This document shows positions 40,399 through 49,364 of a DNA stretch of 53,856 bases, one piece after another. The notes under the pieces were generated by a model, which did not search any database, had not been told where the DNA came from, and worked only from the letters and a program-made list of their open reading frames with translations. Origin of the DNA: Actinomycetota bacterium. GTDB taxonomy: Bacteria > Actinomycetota > Actinomycetes > Nanopelagicales > Nanopelagicaceae. Where the stretch lies: contig JACSDF010000007.1 of NCBI GenBank assembly GCA_015660815.1, positions 1 to 53,856 of the forward strand, in the 5' to 3' direction. Each line of letters starts with the position of its first letter. Within the stretch, counting starts at the first letter, position 1. Both the position numbers and the translations under genes were made by a program.

Positions 40399-40779
40399 TT
40401 ACTTGATTGTGACAGTCGCGCCAGCTGCTTCAAGGGCTGCCTTTGCCTTATCTGCTGTCTCCTTGTTTACCTTATCAAGGAGAACAGTTGGGCAGGCATC
40501 AACTAGATCCTTGGCCTCTTTCAAGCCAAGGCTTGAGTTGAGTCCGCGAACTTCCTTGATAACTGCAATCTTTGCTGAGCCAGCTGATTCAAGAACAACT
40601 GAGAACTCATCTTGTGCTGCTTCTGCACCAGCGGCTGCGCCACCGGCTGCTGCAGCTGCTACTGGTGCAGCAGCTGTAACGTCGAACTCAGTTTCGAATG
40701 ACTTAACGAACTCTGAGAGCTCGACCAATGTCATTTCCTTGAACTGCGCCAATAGGTCTTCTGTATTGAGCTTTGCCAT
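40399..40779 (-). CDS. rplL: 50S ribosomal protein L7/L12
   Basis: Stalk protein recruiting translation GTPases, 126 residues: N-terminal dimerisation helix pair ([20 protein letters not shown]), alanine-rich hinge near residues 35-55, and C-terminal domain ([31 protein letters not shown]). Five bases after rplJ. Confidence 0.97.
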   Translation of the reverse strand: MAKLNTEDLLAQFKEMTLVELSEFVKSFETEFDVTAAAPVAAAAAGGAAAGAEAAQDEFSVVLESAGSAKIAVIKEVRGLNSSLGLKEAKDLVDACPTVLLDKVNKETADKAKAALEAAGATVTIK

Positions 40780-40784
40780 ATTCG

Positions 40785-41480
40785 TTATTCCTTCTCTTCT
40801 GATTCTGTGGATGCTTCTTCGGTTACTACTGTTTCAGACACTACGTCTGTAATTACTTCTTGAGCTGGAACCTCTGCCACAGCATCGATTGTTGCTGGCT
40901 CGGACACTACTGCTTCTGCAGTCGCAACTGGAGCTGGAACCTCTGCCACAGCTTCATTTGCTGCTGGTTCGGAAACTACAACTGCAGGAGCACCTTGTTC
41001 TGATTCAAGTTTGATGCGAAGTGCGTCAAATACGCGCGCTGCCTTAGCAAGCGATCCCTTCATTGCACCAGCAAGCTTTGCAAGTAGAACCTCACGGGAT
41101 TCAAGGTTTGCAAGCTGCATGATCTCTTCTTTAGTAACTGCCTTGCCTTCGTAGATTCCACCCTTGATTACAAGAAATGGATTCTCTTTAGCGAAATCGC
41201 GCAGGCTCTTAGCCGCGTCGATTGCATCGCCATTAACGAATGCAACTGCAGAAGGACCAACAAGAAGATCTGGTGAGAGATCAACGCCGGCATTTTTTGC
41301 TGCGATCTTTGTAAGAGTGTTCTTGACTACTGCGTACTTAGTTTTTTCACCAAGTGCACGACGTAGTTGTTTCATCGAGGTCACAGAAAGTCCGCGATAC
41401 TCGGTGAGGATTGTTGCTGTAGCTGTGCGGAAATCTTCCGTCAGTTCTGCAACTGCTGCTTCTTTATCTGGGCGAGCCAT
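40785..41480 (-). CDS. rplJ: 50S ribosomal protein L10 with repeated acidic C-terminal tail
   Basis: Stalk base protein. I use the ATG at 41480 (AAAGG 8 bases upstream); a GTG 9 bases earlier is less likely. Residues 1 to about 165 are normal L10 ([33 protein letters not shown]). The rest is an acidic, Ala/Val/Glu-rich tail of about 65 residues containing two tandem 23-residue units, [17 protein letters not shown]... and [17 protein letters not shown].... A third copy of this unit is at the N-terminus of NusG. L10 and L7/L12 probably repress this operon through the leader upstream. Confidence 0.95.
   Translation of the reverse strand: MARPDKEAAVAELTEDFRTATATILTEYRGLSVTSMKQLRRALGEKTKYAVVKNTLTKIAAKNAGVDLSPDLLVGPSAVAFVNGDAIDAAKSLRDFAKENPFLVIKGGIYEGKAVTKEEIMQLANLESREVLLAKLAGAMKGSLAKAARVFDALRIKLESEQGAPAVVVSEPAANEAVAEVPAPVATAEAVVSEPATIDAVAEVPAQEVITDVVSETVVTEEASTESEEKE
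40842..40979 (-). repeat. two tandem 69-bp coding repeats in rplJ
   Basis: Units 40911-40979 and 40842-40910 each encode 23 residues in the L10 tail. By hand alignment they match at 54 of 69 positions, with a 22-base identical core around GAGCTGGAACCTCTGCCACA. A related unit is in nusG at 44907-44975. Confidence 0.85.
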
Positions 41481-41520
41481 TCGGTTCACCTTTCCTGGTA
41501 CTTAGCGACATCAGGGCAAT

Positions 41521-41640
41521 AAAAAAATCCGTGACGCGTAAGCGTGCACGGATTAATGTGAACACCTACGCGGGTTGAGATTTCCTCATTTAATGGAGCA
41601 ACCTTGCGGTTAATCCAGACCTGCGGTCTTTGGTTATGGG
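41521..41640 (-). promoter_or_regulatory. L10-type leader with transcription attenuator
   Basis: The leader starts near 41637 after a promoter candidate (TTGACC 41668-41673, 18 bases, TAGCCT 41644-41649). Its first part (CCAAAGACCGCAGGTC ... CCGCGTAGGTG) resembles L10-binding leaders. Its end is a strong terminator: AATCCGTG/CACGGATT extended by GCGT/ACGC (41526-41554) plus seven Ts (41521-41527). Only 40 bases without a promoter separate it from rplJ, so rplJL transcription must read through. This fits L10-controlled attenuation as known from Bacillus. Confidence 0.65.
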
Positions 41641-41683
41641 GTAAGGCTAAGGGTCGGCAGTCTTCAGGGTCAAATTGGCTAAT

Positions 41684-42823
41684 TTAGACCGGAACCCTGC
41701 GCACTAACAGGGTTGACCCCATAATGGATAACACGACTGCCAGTAAGACACCTGTGTATTGGGATTGAGTAAGAGCCTCCTGGGAATACGCCAACGAGCC
41801 CAATACAAAAGAAAACTCCCCAATCTGACTGATGCCAATGGCAAACTGCACTCTATTGACCTTCATCTTTCCCAACTTTGAAAGCAATGCAGTTGGTAGA
41901 GATTTAAGAACCACCATCATTACAAGAAGCAGCAACGCAAATGGCCAAGCTTTGCTAATTTGTCCCGGCTCAATTAGAGAACCAATAACTACAAAAAATA
42001 GAACTGCAAATAGATCGCGGAAAGGCAAGATTGCCTTTCTTACCTCATCTGTGTCTCTGCTTTGATTAATTGCAAGCCCTGCAACGAATCCTGCAAGTGC
42101 CATTGGAATCCCAAACACAACAGTTCCCATTGCTGCAAGCACAAGGCCAATAGAGACAGAATAAATAAGAAATAAATCTTTTTCCCAGCGCACCAATTGC
42201 AAAAGCTTTGGGAGCATCTTTGAAGCAGCCATTGCAATAAAAGCAAAACCAAATAATCCGCCAATTGCTATGGGCAAGGGTTTATCACCGGCACCAAATA
42301 GAGCCAGAATCACCGCTGCAGTTGTAACTCCCACAACATCTTGGACAACTGACCACCCTAATAATGCATCTTCAGTTGATGTATCAGTGGTACGTCGAGG
42401 ACTCCTGGTTATATTTACGATGACAACACTTGATGACATTGCAACAGAGAGAGCTAACAGAAGTGCACCAAGTGCAGGAATCCCCAACCAGAGAAATACT
42501 GGTGTACCAATTAATAAACCAATCGCAACTTGTGCAGGGACCCCCCACAGTAGTGCTTTCTGTTCTCTACTAATGCGGCGAAGATCAATTTCGATTCCAA
42601 CTTCAAATAAAAGTAGGACAACACCGATATCTGCAAGTAGTGCGAGTTGATTGTTATCTGCAACAAACCCTGGTGTGAAAGGTGAAACAACTAAACCTGT
42701 AAGTAGGTATCCCATTACCGATGGCAAACCAATTTTTCGGGCGAGGAAACCCATCGTTGCTGCGACAGTCAAGACAACACCAACATCGAGTACTAGCGGT
42801 GCGGTTTCAACAATTGATGCCAT
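41684..42823 (-). CDS. CPA2-type cation:proton antiporter, membrane domain only
   Basis: 379 residues, about 12 helices, KefB/monovalent-cation antiporter type. Signatures: GLPSVMGYLLTGLVVSPFTP near residue 33-52, ADIGVVLLLFEVGIEIDLR near 65-83, ALSVAMSSSVVIV near 123-135 and the ion-site aspartate in WSVVQDVVGV near 165. It lacks the TrkA-N regulatory domain common in Kef proteins. It lies between rplA and rplJ on the same strand, bounded by terminators on both sides, so it is an independent unit inside a usually compact ribosomal cluster. Confidence 0.9.
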   Translation of the reverse strand: MASIVETAPLVLDVGVVLTVAATMGFLARKIGLPSVMGYLLTGLVVSPFTPGFVADNNQLALLADIGVVLLLFEVGIEIDLRRISREQKALLWGVPAQVAIGLLIGTPVFLWLGIPALGALLLALSVAMSSSVVIVNITRSPRRTTDTSTEDALLGWSVVQDVVGVTTAAVILALFGAGDKPLPIAIGGLFGFAFIAMAASKMLPKLLQLVRWEKDLFLIYSVSIGLVLAAMGTVVFGIPMALAGFVAGLAINQSRDTDEVRKAILPFRDLFAVLFFVVIGSLIEPGQISKAWPFALLLLVMMVVLKSLPTALLSKLGKMKVNRVQFAIGISQIGEFSFVLGSLAYSQEALTQSQYTGVLLAVVLSIMGSTLLVRRVPV

Positions 42824-42861
42824 AACTTAAGTCTAGGTAATTGCATACATTCCAGGGAATG

Positions 42862-42894
42862 AAAAAGGCCTCGGCGTGATGCCGAGGCCTTTTT
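42862..42894 (-). terminator. intrinsic terminator after rplA
   Basis: Perfect 14-bp inverted repeat AAAAAGGCCTCGGC / GCCGAGGCCTTTTT with a 5-base loop, beginning 11 bases after the rplA stop. It has T runs on both strands but the neighbouring genes show that it ends rplKA. Confidence 0.92.
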
Positions 42895-42905
42895 CTTAAA
42901 TCTGC

Positions 42906-43610
42906 TTAATTAGATGCAGGCTCGCGAACAAGGTTTGGATCAACTGCGATTCCAGGTCCCATCGTTGTTGAGATAACTGCCTTTTGAATATAGCGACCCT
43001 TTGAAGAGTTTGGCTTTGCGCGCAAAACTTCTTCCATTGCAGCTGCATAGTTTTCTGCAAGCTGTTCAGCGGTGAATGATGCCTTGCCGATTAGGAAGTG
43101 AAGGTTTGAGTTCTTATCAACTCGGAACTCAATCTTTCCGCCCTTAATATCTGTAACTGCCTTTGCAACATCGGTTGTAACTGTTCCGGTCTTTGGGTTT
43201 GGCATCAAGCCGCGAGGTCCAAGAACCTTTCCAAGTCGACCGACCTTACCCATGAGATCTGGCGTTGCAACGACTGCATCGTAATCAAGACGGCCCTTTG
43301 CGACCTCTTCGATTAATTCATCGCCACCAACAATGTCAGCGCCTGCTGCGCGAGCAGCATCTGCCTTATCGCCATTAGCAAAAACTAAAACGCGTGCAGT
43401 TTTACCTGTGCCATGTGGCAAGTTAACTGTTGAGCGGATTGCTTGATCTGCTTTCTTTGGGTCAACGCCGAGTACTAATGCAACTTCAATAGATGCGTTG
43501 TACTTAACTGTTGATGTTTCCTTAGCAAGTGTTACTGCCTCGAGTGGGGTGTAAAGGTGATCTTTAATTACCTTGGCCGCAGCCTCGTTATATTTCTTTG
43601 AGCGCTTCAT
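42906..43610 (-). CDS. rplA: 50S ribosomal protein L1
   Basis: L1-stalk protein of 234 residues ([19 protein letters not shown]; the signature [21 protein letters not shown] near residue 120-140). The ATG at 43610 is preceded by GAGGAAGAA; a longer open frame upstream is not L1-like. Follows rplK after 89 bases with two hairpins. Confidence 0.97.
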   Translation of the reverse strand: MKRSKKYNEAAAKVIKDHLYTPLEAVTLAKETSTVKYNASIEVALVLGVDPKKADQAIRSTVNLPHGTGKTARVLVFANGDKADAARAAGADIVGGDELIEEVAKGRLDYDAVVATPDLMGKVGRLGKVLGPRGLMPNPKTGTVTTDVAKAVTDIKGGKIEFRVDKNSNLHFLIGKASFTAEQLAENYAAAMEEVLRAKPNSSKGRYIQKAVISTTMGPGIAVDPNLVREPASN

Positions 43611-43633
43611 TTCTTCCTCATTCTTTCCTAGGT

Positions 43634-43690
43634 TGTGGTTAGCGAACCAGCGCGGTTCTCCCACATCTCTTTCTCACGATGAGAAAGAGA
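43634..43690 (-). other. two hairpins between rplK and rplA
   Basis: A perfect 10-bp stem TCTCTTTCTC / GAGAAAGAGA (43666-43675 and 43681-43690, loop 5) follows rplK. Next is a two-part stem: GTGG/CCAC (43635-43638, 43661-43664) enclosing GAACC/GGTTC (43644-43648, 43654-43658). No T runs follow, so they are not obvious terminators. Processing, stability or L1-binding roles are possible. Confidence 0.5.
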
Positions 43691-43699
43691 ATTCTTTAT

Positions 43700-44131
43700 T
43701 TATCCGTTAGTTGTGATTCCCATTGAACGTGCAGTGCCAGCAATGATGCGTGATGCGGCATCGATGTCATTTGCATTCAAGTCATCCATTTTTACCTTTG
43801 CGATTTCAGCAACTTGAGCCATGGTGATGTTAGCGACCTTGGTCTTGTGCGGAACTGCAGAACCCTTTTCAACTCCAGCTGCCTTCAAAATAAGACGTGA
43901 CGCTGGAGGAGTCTTGAGGACGAATGTGAATGAGCGATCTTCGTAGACAGTGATCTCTACTGGAATGATCTGACCTTTTTGAGCTTCAGTTGCAGCGTTA
44001 TACGCCTTAACGAACTCCATAATGTTGACACCGTGCTGGCCAAGGGCAGGACCTACTGGTGGAGCAGGTGTTGCCGCGCCAGCTTGGATCTGCAACTTGA
44101 TGAAGCCGGTTGCCTTCTTCTTTGGTGCCAT
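43700..44131 (-). CDS. rplK: 50S ribosomal protein L11
   Basis: GTPase-centre protein, 143 residues ([38 protein letters not shown]-terminal [12 protein letters not shown]). The proline-rich N-terminal loop that shapes the thiostrepton site is normal. 37 bases after nusG. Confidence 0.97.
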   Translation of the reverse strand: MAPKKKATGFIKLQIQAGAATPAPPVGPALGQHGVNIMEFVKAYNAATEAQKGQIIPVEITVYEDRSFTFVLKTPPASRLILKAAGVEKGSAVPHKTKVANITMAQVAEIAKVKMDDLNANDIDAASRIIAGTARSMGITTNG

Positions 44132-44168
44132 TTCTTTTCCTCTTTTTTCTTATCGTTTACTAGGGTAA

Positions 44169-44993
44169 TTAAATCTTTTGTACTTGCGCGAAGGAAAGCT
44201 CTACTGGAGTTTCGCGACCGAAGATTGAGACTAGAACCTTCAACTTCGCCTGCTCTGGCATGATCTCTGAAATCGATGCTGGAAGCGTTGCAAAAGGACC
44301 ATCCATCACGGTCACTGATTCCCCTACTTGGAAATCAATTAAGCGAATATCAATTTTGTCTGATTTCTTAACTGGTCGTGGAGCCAAAATCTTTTCTACT
44401 TCATCCATATTCAATGGACTTGGGTGATGTGCGTTGCCAACGAAGCCAGTAACACCTGGAGTGTTACGAACTGCCGACCATGATTCATCAGTGAGATCCA
44501 TGCGAACTAAAACATAACCAGGATAGATATTGCGCTTAACCATTTTGAAAGCGCCATTCTTGAGTTCTTTTACTTCTTCTTCAGGGACTTCAATCTGGAA
44601 AATGTAATCCTCCATATTTAAAGACTGAATACGGGTCTGAAGGTTGCCCTTAACTTTTTTCTCATAACCGGCATAAGAGTGGACTACATACCAATCGCCA
44701 AGTGCTGTGCGCAAAGTACGACGAAATTCTGCGTTCGGGTCATTCTCGTCGGATTCGATATCGCCATCTTCATCTGACGCGAGAGCGAGTTCGGAATCTG
44801 CAGATACGACTACATCCTCAGTAACTTCGGCTTCTACCGTAGGAGTTGCGATTTCACTAGCCGAAGCGGCTAGTGCTGCCTCAAAGGCATCTAGTTTCTG
44901 TGTCATTACATCTGCAGTCACAGCCTCAGCTGGAACCTCGGACACAGCATCGTTTGTTGATGCTTCGGACACTATGTTCAGTTCTTCAGACAT
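44169..44993 (-). CDS. nusG: transcription antitermination factor NusG with long acidic N-terminus
   Basis: 274 residues. The NGN domain starts near residue 100 ([20 protein letters not shown]) and the KOW domain is at the C-terminus ([20 protein letters not shown]). The first 95 or so residues are an acidic extension, a feature common in actinobacterial NusG. Residues 7-29 ([19 protein letters not shown]...) are a copy of the 23-residue unit found twice in the L10 tail. Nine bases after secE. Confidence 0.96.
   Translation of the reverse strand: MSEELNIVSEASTNDAVSEVPAEAVTADVMTQKLDAFEAALAASASEIATPTVEAEVTEDVVVSADSELALASDEDGDIESDENDPNAEFRRTLRTALGDWYVVHSYAGYEKKVKGNLQTRIQSLNMEDYIFQIEVPEEEVKELKNGAFKMVKRNIYPGYVLVRMDLTDESWSAVRNTPGVTGFVGNAHHPSPLNMDEVEKILAPRPVKKSDKIDIRLIDFQVGESVTVMDGPFATLPASISEIMPEQAKLKVLVSIFGRETPVELSFAQVQKI
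44907..44975 (-). repeat. 69-bp coding repeat in nusG, homologous to the rplJ repeats
   Basis: Encodes 23 residues near the NusG start. Hand alignment with the rplJ unit at 40842-40910 gives 54 of 69 identical bases without gaps, including 13 consecutive bases AGCTGGAACCTC and CACAGCATCG blocks. Same reading frame and same strand. Confidence 0.8.
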
Positions 44994-45002
44994 GTCTCTT
45001 CC

Positions 45003-45233
45003 TTATCCAAAAACCCAGAAGACAATCTTGGTTAACACAAGATCGAGAAGTGAGACAACTGCAATGATGAAAGTTACGAAGACCAAAACAACGGCGGTAT
45101 ACGTTGTTAGCTGCTTACGAGTTGGCCAAACAACCTTGGTCAACTCATTTGTAATTTGGCGGTAGAAAAGGCCGATGCGCGCAAATAGCCCAAGCTTCTC
45201 GGCTACGTGATCAGGTGACTCTGTCATCGTCAT
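45003..45233 (-). CDS. secE: protein translocase subunit SecE
   Basis: Single-helix essential subunit of the Sec channel, 76 residues: amphipathic stretch GLFYRQITNELTKVVWPTRK followed by the membrane helix AVVLVFVTFIIAVVSLLDL. Between tRNA-Trp and nusG, the common bacterial order. Confidence 0.96.
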   Translation of the reverse strand: MTMTESPDHVAEKLGLFARIGLFYRQITNELTKVVWPTRKQLTTYTAVVLVFVTFIIAVVSLLDLVLTKIVFWVFG

Positions 45234-45286
45234 TTCCTTTTCTCTTCATGTACTTACTTATTACAACTCTGAACATGTACAACTTG

Positions 45287-45360
45287 CAGGGCAGGAGGGA
45301 CTCGAACCCCCAACCGGCCGCTTTGGAGACGGCAACTCTAGCCAATTGAGCTACTGCCCT
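45287..45360 (-). tRNA. trnW: tRNA-Trp (CCA)
   Basis: 74-base cloverleaf. Acceptor AGGGCAG pairs with CTGCCCT; anticodon stem GCCGT/GCGGC with loop CTCCAAA gives anticodon CCA; T arm contains GGTTCGAGTCC. Placed directly upstream of secE, as in many bacteria. Confidence 0.97.
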
Positions 45361-45476
45361 TCGCACGAAGGCATGGCAAAACCATAGGGAAAAGCAAACC
45401 CTCGTGAGCGTTGAAGTGTAGAGGCAAGGGGGGGTTCAGGTCTAACTCGCTTCTCAGATGAGGCAGACTTAGGGCC

Positions 45477-46676
45477 ATGAGTTCACGAATTTCATCCCGA
45501 ATCGCTGCCATTGCTGAATCTGCCACATTGGCCGTCGATGCTAAGGCTAAGGCTCTTAAGGCTCAAGGCCGTCCGGTAATCGGCTTTGGTGCCGGCGAGC
45601 CTGACTTTCCAACTCCTGACTACATTGTTGAAGCCGCCGCTGCGGCAACTCATGTTGTCTCTAATCACAAATACTCACCGACTCCAGGACTGCCCGAACT
45701 ACGCGAGGCAATTGTTGCAAAGACAAAGCGTGACTCCAATTACGAGATTACTGCTGATCAAGTTTTGGTTACCAATGGCGGGAAGCAGGCTGTCTATCAA
45801 GCCTTCGCAACAATTATTAATGATGGTGATGAAGTTTTATTACCCGCCCCGTATTGGACAACGTATCCAGAGTGCATCAAGTTGGCCGGTGGAGTTGCAG
45901 TTGAAGTTTTTGCCGATGAAACACAAAACTATTTAGTAAGCGTTGAACAGTTAGAAGCTGCACGAACATCAAAGACTAAAGCGATTTTATTTTGTTCACC
46001 ATCTAATCCAACAGGCTCGGTGTATTCACCGGCGCAGGTAAAGGCGATTGGTGAATGGGCGCTAAAAAATAATATTTGGGTTATCTCAGACGAAATTTAC
46101 GAGCACTTGCTCTATGACGGTGCGACTGCACCGAGCATGCCAGTGTTAGTCCCTGGGCTCGCCGATACGTGCATTATTGTGAACGGAGTTGCAAAAACAT
46201 ATGCAATGACGGGCTGGCGAGTTGGCTGGATGATCGGACCTAAAGATGTAATAAAAGCTGCAATCAATCTGCAATCTCACTTAACCTCAAATGTTTCAAA
46301 TATTTCACAACGTGCTGCAATTGCCGCGGTCAGCGGTGACTTAGCAGCAGTTAAAGTAATGGGTGAAGCTTTCAATCGTCGCCGTGCATTAATTGTGGGT
46401 CTGCTCAATGAGATTCCTGGATTTGTCTGTCCAACACCAACTGGTGCCTTCTATGTTTATCCATCGGTTAAAGGAGTACTTGGTACAACTATTAGGGGTA
46501 AGACCCCACAGACATCGGCCGAATTAGCAACGATTTTATTGGAAGAAGTCGAAGTTGCCGCTGTTCCAGGTGAGGCATTTGGCCCATCTGGATACCTACG
46601 TTTTTCATATGCAACTAGTGATGCAGATATCGTCGAAGGTATAGGTCGTATTAAAAAACTTTTGACCGAAGGCTAG
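45477..46676 (+). CDS. aspC: pyridoxal-phosphate aminotransferase, aspartate aminotransferase type
   Basis: Class I aminotransferase of 399 residues. Visible are [15 protein letters not shown] near residue 37-51, [15 protein letters not shown], the cofactor-binding SNPTGSVYS and ISDEIYEHL, and the lysine in [15 protein letters not shown] near residue 240. It makes aspartate from oxaloacetate or a related amino acid; prephenate aminotransferase activity cannot be excluded. It is convergent with murB (four-base overlap), as in other actinobacteria. Confidence 0.93.
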   Translation: MSSRISSRIAAIAESATLAVDAKAKALKAQGRPVIGFGAGEPDFPTPDYIVEAAAAATHVVSNHKYSPTPGLPELREAIVAKTKRDSNYEITADQVLVTNGGKQAVYQAFATIINDGDEVLLPAPYWTTYPECIKLAGGVAVEVFADETQNYLVSVEQLEAARTSKTKAILFCSPSNPTGSVYSPAQVKAIGEWALKNNIWVISDEIYEHLLYDGATAPSMPVLVPGLADTCIIVNGVAKTYAMTGWRVGWMIGPKDVIKAAINLQSHLTSNVSNISQRAAIAAVSGDLAAVKVMGEAFNRRRALIVGLLNEIPGFVCPTPTGAFYVYPSVKGVLGTTIRGKTPQTSAELATILLEEVEVAAVPGEAFGPSGYLRFSYATSDADIVEGIGRIKKLLTEG

Positions 46677-47689
46677 ATCTCAATACCAATTAGATTTACT
46701 TCAGCAACTAGGGTGATTCCAAAACTAGTTTGCACATGATCACGAGCGCGCTTAGCTAATGCTGCAATATCTGAGGCTGTCGCCGTCCCTGAGTTTGTAA
46801 GCGCTAAAACATGCTTCATTGAAATACGTGCTCCACCGATTTCATCACCTTTATGGATTCCCGAATTTTCGATAAGCCACGCCGCTGAAATCTTCACGCT
46901 CCCATCAGTTAGCGGCCATTTTGGCGCAGCGTTAGGAAGTGAATCAGCTACTTGCTGGGAAACAATAGGGTTTGTGAAAAACGATCCTGCCGACCATGAG
47001 TCGTGGTCTTCTGCCGAAAGAAGCATTCCTTTATTGGCTCTTAACTCAAGTACAGCCTTTCGACAATCAACTACTAAAGCTTTATCACCCATCTCAATTA
47101 CAAGTTTTTTGGCAAGCTCGAGATAAGTGATCGGTGTTGTTTTTTCGCCAATTCGAAGTTGAAAAGCCACATCCAGAACTACATAGCGACCAGGGTGAGC
47201 CTTGAAGTAAGAGTTTCGATATGAAAATTCACATTCGGCATTTGTAAATGTTTTTATTTCTTTGTTCAAACGGTCATAAGTTCGAACTCGCGTTATAAAC
47301 TCACTCACTTCATGGCCGTAAGCACCGATGTTTTGAATTGGAGCTGCGCCAACTGTTCCTGGTATTCCACTCAAAGTTTCAAGACCTGCGAAACCGCGGT
47401 TAATGGATGTCGAAACGAAACTATCCCAATTTTCACCAGCTCCGATTGTCAATGTTGCGCCACTACATGCATCGACTTCGGATTCAACACTGTTATTTGC
47501 AATATGTATAACCGTTCCGTCAAAGCCACTGTCTGCCACTAAAACGTTCGTACCACCGCCCATAATTAAAATGGGAGAATCCCCGGCGGCTGTGATTGCG
47601 GCGATAATTTCCGCCTCAGTTGAAACGTGAACAATCCTTTTAGCTGGGCCGCCCACACGAAGGCTGGTGTATTTGGATAACTCAGTCAT
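46673..47689 (-). CDS. murB: UDP-N-acetylenolpyruvoylglucosamine reductase
   Basis: FAD enzyme of peptidoglycan precursor synthesis, 338 residues. FAD-binding motifs MGGGTNVLV and [18 protein letters not shown] are clear, the catalytic serine is in AGSFFTNP, and the C-terminal glutamate is in VAEVNLIG. Type I by its full-length C-terminal domain. Nine bases after the fusion gene. Confidence 0.96.
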   Translation of the reverse strand: MTELSKYTSLRVGGPAKRIVHVSTEAEIIAAITAAGDSPILIMGGGTNVLVADSGFDGTVIHIANNSVESEVDACSGATLTIGAGENWDSFVSTSINRGFAGLETLSGIPGTVGAAPIQNIGAYGHEVSEFITRVRTYDRLNKEIKTFTNAECEFSYRNSYFKAHPGRYVVLDVAFQLRIGEKTTPITYLELAKKLVIEMGDKALVVDCRKAVLELRANKGMLLSAEDHDSWSAGSFFTNPIVSQQVADSLPNAAPKWPLTDGSVKISAAWLIENSGIHKGDEIGGARISMKHVLALTNSGTATASDIAALAKRARDHVQTSFGITLVAEVNLIGIEI

Positions 47690-47698
47690 GGCTAAAGA

Positions 47699-48586
47699 TT
47701 AGCGGCGTGGAGATAAAATTGCGCTCTTACCCTTAAAGCGCTCAAGCAAACGATCGTAATTCTTCTTTGCCTGCACCTCGCGATAGTCAGGGTCGGCGTC
47801 GTGATAGCCATGGTGCCGTCCTTGTTCTAGCGGTAAATCCATCTGCAAAAGTCTCCCGCCAGTTTGACGAAGTTTGAGAGAGAATTCGATATCTGCATTT
47901 TGATAATAAATGGCGCGTGGATTGAAGCCGCCAGATTCAAGTACCGCTTCGCGATTAAGGGCAAGAAAGAATGAATAAAGAACATCGACTTCGCCATCAC
48001 CTTTAGCATCAACACTGCGCCATTCATTGTGAGTGTTAATTAATCCCCCACGCCAACCAACGGCAACGAATTCTCCTTTTTCTAACTCTCTGACCGCTGG
48101 AGTAATTGCATCACCAGTAAAACTAATTGATGGATCCAGAAGTATTAGGTACTTGCTCTTTATCTTTCCCAGTAAAGCATTTGCGCAATCACCCCAACCT
48201 GAACCTTGAGAAACGGCGAATAGATATGTACGTGAATCCATCTCTGTTACTAAAGCGCCTGGATCGCCGATGGAAAGTAAGACCACTCCACAATCACTAT
48301 TGGCTTTGATTGACCTCACTGTTTCAAGGGCATCTTCGGTGAAGCCTTCGACGATCATTGCCACAGTTGCTTCTTTTTCTAAATCTATTGGCCGAATATC
48401 ACGGGCATAAGCCAGAGTAATAAAAGCAGCTTTTTCAATGAGCTCAAAGCCGTTGTCAACATCTACGACTTCATATCCTGCATTAGCGATTGAATTACGC
48501 AGCACGTCGGCTAGCGCAAACTCTTTTTTAGTTCGCGCTTCCATTCGTCTCTGGGCTAGTTCTATTACCGAATCTGATGCACTCAT
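47699..48586 (-). CDS. CysS-tail-like domain fused to a GT-A (GT2-like) glycosyltransferase
   Basis: 295 residues. The first 50 or so (IELAQRRMEARTKKEFALAD, VLRNSIANAGYEVVDVDNGF) look like the C-terminal tail of cysteinyl-tRNA synthetase. Residues from about 65 form a glycosyltransferase-like fold: VAMIVEGFTEDALETVRSI, YLILLDPSISF (where GT2 enzymes have the DxD region), VLYSFFLALNREAVLESGGF and NADIEFSLKLRQTGG, the usual ED-containing end. Donor and acceptor are unknown. Four-base overlap with hadB and 9 bases to murB suggest a cell-envelope role. Confidence 0.8.
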   Translation of the reverse strand: MSASDSVIELAQRRMEARTKKEFALADVLRNSIANAGYEVVDVDNGFELIEKAAFITLAYARDIRPIDLEKEATVAMIVEGFTEDALETVRSIKANSDCGVVLLSIGDPGALVTEMDSRTYLFAVSQGSGWGDCANALLGKIKSKYLILLDPSISFTGDAITPAVRELEKGEFVAVGWRGGLINTHNEWRSVDAKGDGEVDVLYSFFLALNREAVLESGGFNPRAIYYQNADIEFSLKLRQTGGRLLQMDLPLEQGRHHGYHDADPDYREVQAKKNYDRLLERFKGKSAILSPRR

Positions 48587-48978
48587 TTGATAACGACTGC
48601 TTTTGCCATTCCCAGCACTTTAACTCCAGCCGAAGTGGCTACTAAATCTAATTTAACTCGATCGCCATCTACTTCTACGACGGTTGCACTAACTGTTAAA
48701 TCCACTTTTTCATTAGCAGGCACAATTACAGGCTTGATAAAGCGCGAAGAAAATTCTTTAACATTTGCACTTCCACCAGCCCAATCGGTGACGAATTTCC
48801 CCACTAGCGCCATGGTCAACATTCCATGAGCAATTACATTAGGAAGTCCGACGGAGATTGCGACCTCTTCGCTCTGATGAATTGGGTTTTGATCTCCGCT
48901 TGCATCTGCATACGCTTTAAGAAGTGCACGATCTAATTCAAAAACTCTTGTAGGAACCGCATCGCCAACTTTAATCAT
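48583..48978 (-). CDS. MaoC-like (R)-hydratase/dehydratase, catalytic subunit type (HadB-like)
   Basis: About 131 residues with the hot-dog hydratase motif: the catalytic pair in SGDQNPIHQSEEVAISVGLP followed by VIAHGMLTMALVG. The ATG at 48978 overlaps the previous gene by four bases; an upstream start would lengthen the overlap. In mycobacteria the homologous genes at this locus dehydrate beta-hydroxyacyl-ACP in FAS-II. Here they probably act as a heterodimer with the adjacent subunit; the substrate is not known. Confidence 0.9.
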   Translation of the reverse strand: MIKVGDAVPTRVFELDRALLKAYADASGDQNPIHQSEEVAISVGLPNVIAHGMLTMALVGKFVTDWAGGSANVKEFSSRFIKPVIVPANEKVDLTVSATVVEVDGDRVKLDLVATSAGVKVLGMAKAVVIK

Positions 48979-49364
48979 CCGCGCACCACCAAAGTTGACC
49001 AAGATGAGACCACCAATTCGGAACCATTGTGTAGGTCAGAGCGCACTGAGATAATTTCATTACCCGCGACGGTTCGTAAAGTTTCAATGGTGGCAGCGCA
49101 AGTGAAAACATCTCCAGCTACAACCGGTCGATAGATTTCAAACTTTTGATCTCCGTGCACCAATCGCGTCCAATCAACACCAATTTCGGGTTGAGTTAAA
49201 ATAGATTCATATTGCGAGAGAGAGATCCGAATAGAAAAAGTTGGAGGTGCAACGTTTGTATCGCTCTCGCCAAGAACGGCAGCAAAAGCATCAATCTCAG
49301 ATTGTGTAACAGTGACTAGATCTGCACCATGAAAAGTGCGCCCGACCGAATCGGGATTGATCAT
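48975..49364 (-). CDS. MaoC-like dehydratase, N-terminal-type subunit (HadA-like)
   Basis: 129 residues of the FAS1-like dehydratase group (INPDSVGRTFHGADLVTVTQ; VHGDQKFEIYRPVVAGDVFT). It lacks the catalytic Asp-His motif, as expected of the partner subunit of HadB. The ATG at 49364 overlaps the rpmG stop by one base. The rpmG-hadA-hadB order is the actinobacterial arrangement. Confidence 0.88.
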   Translation of the reverse strand: MINPDSVGRTFHGADLVTVTQSEIDAFAAVLGESDTNVAPPTFSIRISLSQYESILTQPEIGVDWTRLVHGDQKFEIYRPVVAGDVFTCAATIETLRTVAGNEIISVRSDLHNGSELVVSSWSTLVVRG

